Source: GCA-020343675 sp964462945 (GTDB lineage Bacteria; Planctomycetota; Phycisphaerae; Sedimentisphaerales; Anaerobacaceae). Taken from it: a DNA stretch of 16,862 nt. The notes under the pieces were generated by a model that had not been told where the DNA came from, made no database searches, and saw only the letters and a program-made list of their open reading frames with translations. This document shows, one piece after another, positions 7,398 through 12,563 of this stretch; positions within the stretch are counted from its first letter, which is position 1, and the number at the start of each line of letters is the position of its first letter. Both the position numbers and the translations under genes were made by a program. Where the stretch lies: positions 1 through 16,862 of the forward strand of contig CAYWZW010000095.1 of assembly GCA_964462945.1 (NCBI GenBank), given 5' to 3'.

Positions 7398-7907
7398 TTG
7401 GAAACTGTTGCGAAGAAAAAATTGTACGAAGGCATGTTTCTTGTCGATTCGGCTGAGGCAGGAACAGACTGGGATGGAGCGATCGCCTCGATCACGAGAA
7501 TACTCGAAAGAGCCAACGCTGAGATTGTCTCGATCAGGAAGTGGGACGACAGACGGCTGGCCTACGACATCAGACGTGTGTCCAGAGGCACGTATATCCT
7601 TTGTTACTTCAGAGCGGACGGGGGAAAAATCCAGGATATTGAGAAAGCGGTTCAGCTCTCTGAAAAAATCATGCGCGTTCTGGTTCTCAACGCCGAACAC
7701 ATGACGGCAGAGGACATCGAGAAGGATACGCCTGCTGTAAAGGCTGAAAAGCAAGAGCCGGGAACGGCTGAGGTGGCGGCTGTAGCCGAGCAGCCGGGTG
7801 ACCAGGAGGAAGCTCCGGCGACGGAAGAAGCCGACACGGCCGAGCAAGCCGACGAGGAAGTGGAAGACTCGCAAGAGTCGCAGCCCAGGACTGTGGCGGA
7901 TGATTAA
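7398..7907 (+). CDS. rpsF: Small-subunit ribosomal protein bS6 with acidic C-terminal extension
   Basis: bS6 binds 16S rRNA together with bS18 in the platform of the 30S subunit. The protein (169 residues from a TTG start) begins with the typical KKKLYEGMFLVDS. It continues with SIRKWDDRRLAYDIRRVSRG, the conserved strand-turn of the family, and the ferredoxin-like core ends near RVLVLNAEH (about 101). Residues 105-169 are a Glu/Ala/Pro/Gln-rich, probably disordered tail, far longer than in E. coli bS6 (about 131-135 residues in total). It heads the rpsF-ssb-rpsR-rplI set; ssb begins 21 bases after the stop. A leader hairpin next to the ribosome-binding site suggests translational control. Confidence 0.95.
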   Translation: METVAKKKLYEGMFLVDSAEAGTDWDGAIASITRILERANAEIVSIRKWDDRRLAYDIRRVSRGTYILCYFRADGGKIQDIEKAVQLSEKIMRVLVLNAEHMTAEDIEKDTPAVKAEKQEPGTAEVAAVAEQPGDQEEAPATEEADTAEQADEEVEDSQESQPRTVADD

Positions 7908-7928
7908 CACAGAGAGAAGAGTTTGAGT

Positions 7929-8348
7929 ATGGCTAATTTTAACAAAGTTCTGCTGATGGGCAATCTCACCCGTGACCCTCAGTTGTCCTATACGCCGAAC
8001 CAGACGGCCGTGGTTGATTTTGGCCTGGCAACGAATCGCCGGTGGACCGGCCAGGACGGCAACCAGCGTCAGGAAACCTGTTTCGTGGACTGCCGGGCAT
8101 TTGGCCGGCAGGCGGAGAACATCAACAAGTACCTGACCAAGGGCCGGCCGGTCTTTATTGAGGGCCGATTGACCTACGAAGCATGGACGGCTCAGGACGG
8201 TACCAAGCGCAGCAGGCACAGGGTGACGGTTGAAAACTTCCAGTTTCTCTCCGGCGCGGGACCCGGGGCCCCCGACCAGGCTGTCCAGGACACAGGCGTC
8301 GATGCCGAGGCAAAACATCCGCCGGGTGACGATGACATACCGTTCTGA
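7929..8348 (+). CDS. ssb: Single-stranded DNA-binding protein
   Basis: Protects single-stranded DNA and recruits replication and repair proteins. The ATG at 7929 gives 139 residues beginning MANFNKVLLMGNLTRDPQL, the usual SSB start. A TTG two codons earlier is less likely, because purine-rich AGAGAGAAGAG fits the ATG. The OB fold covers about 1-110, with FVDCRAFGRQAENINKYLTKGRPVFIEGRL (in two conserved blocks) and TVENFQFL. A short linker leads to the C-terminal tip DDDIPF, the docking site for SSB partner proteins. It is placed between the genes for bS6 and bS18, the standard bacterial arrangement. It is shorter than E. coli SSB (178 residues) because the linker is short. Confidence 0.96.
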   Translation: MANFNKVLLMGNLTRDPQLSYTPNQTAVVDFGLATNRRWTGQDGNQRQETCFVDCRAFGRQAENINKYLTKGRPVFIEGRLTYEAWTAQDGTKRSRHRVTVENFQFLSGAGPGAPDQAVQDTGVDAEAKHPPGDDDIPF

Positions 8349-8350
8349 TC

Positions 8351-8436
8351 TCGTATTGCGTCCTGCGTGATGCGTATTGGGAAAACAAAGCGCGATACGT
8401 AAGACGATATGCACAATACGATGTACACAATACGAT
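8351..8436 (+). repeat. Direct and inverted CGTATTG/CAATACG repeats in the ssb-rpsR spacer
   Basis: CGTATTG occurs at 8352-8358 and 8373-8379. Its complement CAATACG occurs at 8414-8420 and 8428-8434, within CACAATACGAT copies spaced 14 bases apart (8412-8422, 8426-8436). TCGTATTG (8351-8358) pairs over 8 bases with either CAATACGA copy, so alternative hairpins are possible. The rpsR Shine-Dalgarno sequence (GAGG, 8441-8444) follows at once. It may be a leader element or a spreading spacer repeat. Confidence 0.6.
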
Positions 8437-8450
8437 ATATGAGGTAAAAG

Positions 8451-8705
8451 ATGCTAAGAAAACCGAATGACAACAGAAGAAAATCAGGTTTTGTGGGAAC
8501 TCGCGAGCAGACACAATGTCGCTTTTGCAGAAGAGGCATAGAATACGTGGACTACAAAGATGTCGCGACGCTGCAGAAGCTTCTGACCAACCGGGGCAAA
8601 ATATACTCACGCAAGCGCAGCGGGAACTGCGCGGGCTGTCAAAGAAAAGCCAAGCGGGCCATCAAACGTGCCCGGTATATGGCCTTGTTGCCGTTCACGG
8701 CTTGA
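8451..8705 (+). CDS. rpsR: Small-subunit ribosomal protein bS18, zinc-binding form
   Basis: bS18 forms a heterodimer with bS6 on the 30S platform. The 84-residue protein carries the conserved IEYVDYKDVATLQKLL block and the basic segment RGKIYSRKRSGN. Two CxxC pairs, C23/C26 and C60/C63, would hold one zinc ion; many bacteria have cysteine-free bS18, so this is the C+ paralogue. The tail KRAIKRARYMALLPF is typical. GAGG sits 7 bases before the ATG. It stands between ssb (102-base repeat-rich spacer) and rplI (46-base spacer). Confidence 0.96.
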   Translation: MLRKPNDNRRKSGFVGTREQTQCRFCRRGIEYVDYKDVATLQKLLTNRGKIYSRKRSGNCAGCQRKAKRAIKRARYMALLPFTA

Positions 8706-8751
8706 TTGCTGTTGGCGCGTGATTTGACTGACGAGATACGAGGGACGATAT

Positions 8752-9225
8752 ATGAAGGTTTTGTTGTGTGAAGATATTCAGAAACTCGGCTGGCTCGGCG
8801 ACGTCGTGGAGGTCAGCGAGGGATATGCAAGAAATTACCTGCTGCCGCAGGGCCTGGCGAAGGCTGCAACCCAGGCCAGTATCAGGGGTATCGCCGAGGA
8901 AAAAGCCAATCGCGCCGAGCTGCGGAAGCTCGAGGGCAAACGGCGCGAGGAAGCGGCCAAGGCGGTCGAAGGAGCCGAGGCTGTTGTTGCCGCAAAGGCC
9001 AACGAGCAGGGACACCTGTTCGGTTCGGTCACCGCCCACCAGATCGCCGCGAATCTCCGCTCGCAGGGATTCGAAGTGGCCGATGAGATTGTGCAATTAC
9101 CCGAACATATTAAAGAGGTCGGGACACATGCCGTGACGCTGCAATTCGGCCAGGACGTGACGGCCACCGTCAACGTCGTGGTTGTGCCCGAACAGCAGAG
9201 TACGCCGGAAACGGATGACGCTTAG
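8752..9225 (+). CDS. rplI: Large-subunit ribosomal protein bL9
   Basis: bL9 binds domain V of 23S rRNA near the L1 stalk and influences frame maintenance. The 157-residue protein has the family signature GYARNYLLPQGLA at about 24-36 in the N-terminal domain. A long charged connecting helix (about 41-80) leads to the C-terminal domain with GHLFGSVTAHQIAANL and GTHAVTLQFGQDVTATVNVVVVP. GAGGGA lies about 9 bases before the ATG. The stop TAG (9223-9225) overlaps the stop TAA (9222-9224, minus strand) of the convergent outer-membrane gene, so no terminator fits between them. Confidence 0.96.
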   Translation: MKVLLCEDIQKLGWLGDVVEVSEGYARNYLLPQGLAKAATQASIRGIAEEKANRAELRKLEGKRREEAAKAVEGAEAVVAAKANEQGHLFGSVTAHQIAANLRSQGFEVADEIVQLPEHIKEVGTHAVTLQFGQDVTATVNVVVVPEQQSTPETDDA

Positions 9226-10508
9226 AAACTGTAGCGCAGGCCAAGGTACACGTTCGTATTGTCGCGGAATTGGCCGAAGAAGGTGCTCGGGTAATCGCCG
9301 AAGAAGATGTTGCCGCCCATCTCCATCGCCAGGTTGTCGCTGACCTTATAATTGACGTTCGGACGTATGTAAACGTCCTTGTCTGACGGGCAGTAGTAGG
9401 CAAACAGCGAACATCGCAGATTCTGATTCATCAGCAGCTTCGTTAATCGCAGGCTCGTCAGATGCCTGCCCCTGTCACGTGCCGGCCCCGACGGCAGATT
9501 CCTCTTGTAGGGGCTGTAATCCAGCATTTGTTCGAGGTAATACTGAACGCCCGCTGTAAAGTCTCTTGCGATTTCCCGCGTATAACCGACCAGATACCGC
9601 ATTTCAGAGTTGTTCACCAAAGGGTCGTTTCCGCTGAGGTCATCGGCTGATTCGTAGTACCCCGCTTCCACGTTGCCAATGCCTTTGCCGACGGACCCGC
9701 GAAGACTCGTGCCATAGACGTTCAAATCGGGGAAGGTGGCCTGGGTCATTGTGGTGGTCTGGCCGCCGGGGCTTTTCCAGTAGCCACGGTAGCCGTAGAG
9801 GGCCAGCTCGTAGTTGTCAATATTCTTATAGAGCCGGGCGGCGATCTCGGAATCTCTGAACCATTCGTTCGGCTTGTCGGTATGGACGATCGCGTCCCGC
9901 CCCGCGGTCCTGCCAAGATTTGAGTTCCAATATGAGATACGCTCACCGTTTATAAAACGGTCGGGGTCGAACTGGGGCGTGAATGCGATGTCCAGATTCG
10001 CCCAGTCGCCGAACAGACTGATCTTGGCTGCATCGGATGGGGCTTTGAGGTATTCGGTGTCTCTGCCGATAAAGAAAGACTCCCAGTCCTTGGGAAACAG
10101 ATCGTTGATAAAGATCAGGTCGCCCGTCCCCCAGGTCAGAATCTGCCGTCCGACCTTCACGTCCATATAGTCCGTCGGCCTGGCGAAGACGTTCGCCTCG
10201 CGCAGATCGAAATCGCCTTGTTCCTCAACCAAATCGCCGATGAAATCGCCTTTGAATTTCAGGTCGCCCCAATCCAGATACGAGGACAAATCAAGCTGGA
10301 GCCGATTTTCCATGATCGACATGTCTTTTTCGTATTTGTCGTTTTGCAGCCGGTACCCCCCTCTGATTTCATAGAAGCCGTGCGTCTCTATAGGGAGTTT
10401 GGAAAAAAACGGGTCGTTGACGTCGGCGTTTTCATCCGAAGCTGCGGCTACTGCTGTCAAAGAAGAAATCGCATAAATCCCAAAAATCCACCGCAGCTTA
10501 GAAACCAT
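9222..10508 (-). CDS. Outer-membrane beta-barrel protein, DUF1302-like
   Basis: The 428-residue product starts with a signal peptide (about 1-23, cleavage after VAAA). The mature protein alternates aromatic and polar residues as in outer-membrane barrels and ends in the barrel-sorting pattern LGLRYSF with a terminal Phe. The block GRQILTWGTGDLIF (about 120-133), followed by INDLFPKD, resembles the DUF1302 signature GRQxxxWGxxD...N. Members often accompany RND/MMPL exporters and LolA-like periplasmic proteins, as the genes 2 kb upstream on this strand do. A role as the outer-membrane pore or acceptor of that path is inferred. AAGGA lies before the ATG. Its stop overlaps that of rplI. Family assignment is moderate; that it is an exported barrel is firm. 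Confidence 0.75.
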   Translation of the reverse strand: MVSKLRWIFGIYAISSLTAVAAASDENADVNDPFFSKLPIETHGFYEIRGGYRLQNDKYEKDMSIMENRLQLDLSSYLDWGDLKFKGDFIGDLVEEQGDFDLREANVFARPTDYMDVKVGRQILTWGTGDLIFINDLFPKDWESFFIGRDTEYLKAPSDAAKISLFGDWANLDIAFTPQFDPDRFINGERISYWNSNLGRTAGRDAIVHTDKPNEWFRDSEIAARLYKNIDNYELALYGYRGYWKSPGGQTTTMTQATFPDLNVYGTSLRGSVGKGIGNVEAGYYESADDLSGNDPLVNNSEMRYLVGYTREIARDFTAGVQYYLEQMLDYSPYKRNLPSGPARDRGRHLTSLRLTKLLMNQNLRCSLFAYYCPSDKDVYIRPNVNYKVSDNLAMEMGGNIFFGDYPSTFFGQFRDNTNVYLGLRYSF

Positions 10509-10602
10509 TTTGCAGCATCCTTTAATCCAGAATCCCTAACAAAACGAGTCTCAACTCTGTAAGCGACATATAATAGATAAGCCTGACGTCGCTGCTCACT
10601 TT

Positions 10603-10627
10603 CGTTTTGCCCACCGCAGACAAAACG
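10603..10627. repeat. 7-base inverted repeat CGTTTTG/CAAAACG
   Basis: CGTTTTG (10603-10609) and CAAAACG (10621-10627) flank an 11-base loop in the spacer upstream of the outer-membrane gene. A third copy of CAAAACG lies at 10540-10546. No T run follows, so it is not an evident terminator; it could be an operator, or chance. Confidence 0.3.
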
Positions 10628-10654
10628 TTCAGTGCAGCCGATGGGTCGCCTTCT

Positions 10655-10921
10655 TCATCTGTTTTCGAGCCACAGATACACGTCCAAATGCACTCGCTCG
10701 ATTCCCTGCGTTTTGGCATGCTCGGTCGCAAAGTCCTGAAACTTCTTGCTGATGTTCGGTTTCAGGTTCTTTAGCCCCGGCCACTGCGGCAGGCTGCCGT
10801 GTCCAGCGTGACACTTCAGGCCTTTGGCAACAGCGCTATCGAGCGGAACCTCCAGCCATGAACAATCATTGTACAGCCAATATAAACGGGATTCCGATCC
10901 AGGCGCTGTGCGATGGAGCTG
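10655..10921 (-). pseudogene. Start-less fragment of an unrecognised gene
   Basis: An open frame of 88 codons runs between TAG (10922-10924) and TGA (10655-10657) and has no start codon near its left end. Its product looks protein-like, rich in aromatic and charged residues: SRLYWLYNDCSWLEVPLDS, then PQWPGLKNLKPNISKKFQDF, then GIERVHLDVYLWLENR at the C terminus. I do not recognise the family. It begins 20 bases after the truncated HEPN gene on the same strand, so it appears to be the C-terminal remnant of a gene cut by the same decay of the locus. An alternative frame is open for about 50 codons across part of it, so a frameshift is possible. Confidence 0.45.
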
Positions 10922-10943
10922 CTATGTTCACCTTCGCCGGTCT

Positions 10944-11033
10944 TCAAACAAATGGCTTTAGCAACTCAATCAACTGCGGAACATTTTCTCTGACTACTTT
11001 CCAGATTCGCTCCTGCTTCTGGTCAGGCTGCAT
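10944..11033 (-). pseudogene. Internally deleted HEPN (DUF86) toxin-type gene, 29 codons
   Basis: ATG at 11031-11033 opens a 29-residue frame: MQPD, then QKQERIWKVVRENVPQ, then LIELLKPFV, closed by TGA at 10944-10946. The MQPD start is typical of DUF86 HEPN proteins, which pair with minimal nucleotidyltransferases. The remainder matches the last helix of that family, where the usual pattern is (R/K)QERIWxVVRExxPxLIxxLxP. About 75-85 central residues, including the RX4-6H ribonuclease motif, are missing. The junction is in frame. It overlaps the nucleotidyltransferase end by 11 bases, the normal arrangement for these pairs. It is very unlikely to be an active RNase; a surviving peptide could still be translated. 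Confidence 0.7.
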
Positions 11034-11328
11034 ATATCACCTCATTGCCGGCGAGTATTGTCTGTCTGCGAAACGGATTTCTCAATGAATCTTTTTCGAC
11101 TAAATCAACCTTTCGTCCAAAAATAGTCTTAAGCTCATCAATCATATCCACAAAATCGAACAGCCCCCATCCGGCATCGTCCTTGAAACTGACCAGAACA
11201 TCGATGTCGCTATCGGGTCGAAAATCTTCTGACAAAACGGAGCCGAACAGCGCCATCTCGGAAATTTTCCATTTGATGCAAAAGCCTTCTATTTTTTTCT
11301 GCGGTAGTGTAATTCTAATTTGCCCCAT
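11023..11328 (-). CDS. Minimal nucleotidyltransferase (MNT) of a HEPN/MNT toxin-antitoxin pair
   Basis: A 101-residue protein of the DNA polymerase beta superfamily. It has the motif ALFGSVLSEDFRPDSDIDVLV, with GS at 29-30 and the metal-binding D41 and D43, and a third carboxylate, D75, in GRKVDLVEKD. In studied HEPN/MNT pairs the MNT neutralises the HEPN ribonuclease, in some cases by adding AMP to it. AGAGGA stands 6-7 bases before the ATG at 11328. An upstream in-frame ATG at 11370 would add 14 unsupported residues. The C-terminal RNPFRRQTILAGNEVIYAA is typical of the family. The gene looks intact although its HEPN partner has lost its core, so it is an orphan antitoxin-like gene. Confidence 0.85.
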   Translation of the reverse strand: MGQIRITLPQKKIEGFCIKWKISEMALFGSVLSEDFRPDSDIDVLVSFKDDAGWGLFDFVDMIDELKTIFGRKVDLVEKDSLRNPFRRQTILAGNEVIYAA

Positions 11329-11447
11329 ATACTTCCTCTGGGAGATAGTACACTGCTGATAACGGCGCAAATCCAGGGTTTCTTGTGTTCATCTTCAAAT
11401 AAACATCCACCGGTTAAAAAGATTCGTAGTCAGACCCGAGCTTTGCT

Positions 11448-11480
11448 ATTATAGGATAAATCACTTAGGCTAAGAGTCAA
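11448..11480 (-). promoter_or_regulatory. Possible promoter for the nucleotidyltransferase
   Basis: On the minus strand TTGACT (11475-11480) precedes TATAAT (11448-11453), but the gap is 21 bases, longer than the usual 16-18. A weaker TATCCT lies 16 bases from the same -35. The site lies between the stop of the LolA-like gene and the nucleotidyltransferase, about 120 bases before its start. Confidence 0.3.
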
Positions 11481-11504
11481 CTTGTTTCTAAAAAACAGTC
11501 GTTT

Positions 11505-12314
11505 TTATCTCATAGCCTCCTGCGGCGGCCTTTGAAGGTACCTTTCTGTGAATATGTCCCCGAGATTAATATTGTACTGAACGCTGCTGAATTCCATTTC
11601 CGTTTTGCCGCCGGTCTTGAGATTTGTGACGACCGACTTGACGACGGTGTAGAAATCCTGAATTTCCTCCACCTTAGTCGATTCGATGATCCGGTAGAGC
11701 TTGTTTTCCTTGTCGAAAAACTCCATCTTCATCGGCACGTACGTCTTGCGGTCTATCGAGACGTTGAAATAGCTAAACTCCACCGCGTCGGGCCGCTTCG
11801 GAACGTTCTTGACGACAAAGAATTGGTCCGTTGTTTCGATCAGCTCGTGCGTATCTTCCTCCAGGCTCCGGCCAGAAACATCTTCGTACAAGAAGTCCGA
11901 GCCGACAAAGCTGGTCCGTTTGTCGCCGGCGGCGATCCGCCTGACCAAAGAAAGAGCAGGCAGATACAGCCAGCGGTCGTCATCCTTCTTGGGGCCGGCG
12001 TGTTTGTGGACCATGTAGGTCATTTTGCGAACATCGGCAGGCAGTTGGAAATAAACGAAATATTTCTGGTCACCGCCGTCCGAGACGTCTTTCCTCAAGA
12101 TGTTGAACTCGCGCTCTCGCTTCTGGCCCTGCTTGTCCGTAATAACCATTTTGACCTTTGCCTTGCCGTCGTCGCCCTGGTAATAGGCAACAATGTTGGC
12201 CTTGTTGACAATGGTTTGAACGTCGGGAATCTCCTGCCCTGAGCTCGGTTTGTCCGCGGCGAAAACCGTTCCCGGAAGACAAAGAACACATACAACTTTC
12301 CATATCTGTTTCAT
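11505..12314 (-). CDS. Outer-membrane lipoprotein-sorting protein, LolA-like (PF17131 type)
   Basis: Periplasmic LolA-fold protein of the COG2834 kind, likely a carrier for lipids or lipoproteins between the membranes. The ATG at 12314 is preceded by GAGGTG and gives 269 residues starting with signal peptide MKQIWKVVCVLCLPGTVFA. An ATG six codons upstream overlaps the previous gene's end and spoils the signal peptide. The mature part carries the family features: VNKANIVAYYQGDDGKAKVK, then RKMTYMVHKH, DDRWLYLPAL, RRIAAGDKRTSFVGSDFLYED, and a closing GDIFTERYLQRPP. The block WLYLPAL...R.I...K..SF.GSDF.Y.D is characteristic of this subfamily. It follows the DUF2892 and MMPL genes with short gaps (14 and 28 bases), so it is the last gene of that operon and probably works with the exporter. 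Confidence 0.88.
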   Translation of the reverse strand: MKQIWKVVCVLCLPGTVFAADKPSSGQEIPDVQTIVNKANIVAYYQGDDGKAKVKMVITDKQGQKREREFNILRKDVSDGGDQKYFVYFQLPADVRKMTYMVHKHAGPKKDDDRWLYLPALSLVRRIAAGDKRTSFVGSDFLYEDVSGRSLEEDTHELIETTDQFFVVKNVPKRPDAVEFSYFNVSIDRKTYVPMKMEFFDKENKLYRIIESTKVEEIQDFYTVVKSVVTNLKTGGKTEMEFSSVQYNINLGDIFTERYLQRPPQEAMR

Positions 12315-12328
12315 TTTGCACCTCACTG

Positions 12329-12535
12329 TCATTTCTCTGCACAGGCCTGGCTCTTGACGCCAAGCTTCCTAAGTACGGACATCATCGGACACCAGTTGCT
12401 GAAAGCGGACTGCAACAGATTCAGACCCACAAACGCGGTAAAAAACAGCCAGTAATGCGAATGGTAGTGGGCCAGCAGGATGCTAACAAGCACGAAAAAG
12501 CCTGCGATGCCCCTCAAGCATCTTTCAATCGTCAT
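12329..12535 (-). CDS. Small inner-membrane protein, DUF2892/YgaP-type
   Basis: A 68-residue protein with two hydrophobic helices (about 8-24 and 28-45), followed by the motif SNWCPMMSVLRKLGVK. This matches the DUF2892 pattern in which a cytosolic CP motif precedes a short LG segment. It begins ERCLRGIAG, also typical of the family. In E. coli YgaP the same membrane domain is attached to a rhodanese domain. Here a rhodanese-containing reductase lies 3 kb upstream on the same strand. GGAAGGTGA lies before the ATG. It sits between the MMPL gene (28 bases) and the LolA-like gene (14 bases). Its role is unknown; persulfide handling or support of the exporter are both guesses. Confidence 0.78.
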   Translation of the reverse strand: MTIERCLRGIAGFFVLVSILLAHYHSHYWLFFTAFVGLNLLQSAFSNWCPMMSVLRKLGVKSQACAEK

Positions 12536-12563
12536 AATTCACCTTCCAAGAATTCAGTTCCGC

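Noticed and set aside
6996..8414. 472-codon minus-strand open frame across pth, rpsF and ssb
   Set aside because: It covers three unmistakable plus-strand genes and their spacers, and its translation has no domain; a shadow frame.
8351..8436. CRISPR array
   Set aside because: Repeat units are only 7-11 bases long with 14-base period and mixed orientation, unlike CRISPR repeats and spacers; no cas genes are present.
9874..10562. Plus-strand open frames opposite the outer-membrane barrel gene
   Set aside because: They run antisense to a gene with signal peptide and barrel C terminus and have no features of their own.
10603..10627. Intrinsic terminator from CGTTTTG/CAAAACG
   Set aside because: The stem is AT-rich, and no T run follows on either strand.
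11023..11033. Functional HEPN/MNT toxin-antitoxin pair
   Set aside because: The HEPN partner retains only 29 codons and lacks the RX4-6H motif, so the pair cannot be called intact.
10858..11088. 76-codon plus-strand frame across the HEPN remnant
   Set aside because: The opposite strand there encodes the recognisable HEPN C-terminal helix, so this frame is a shadow.
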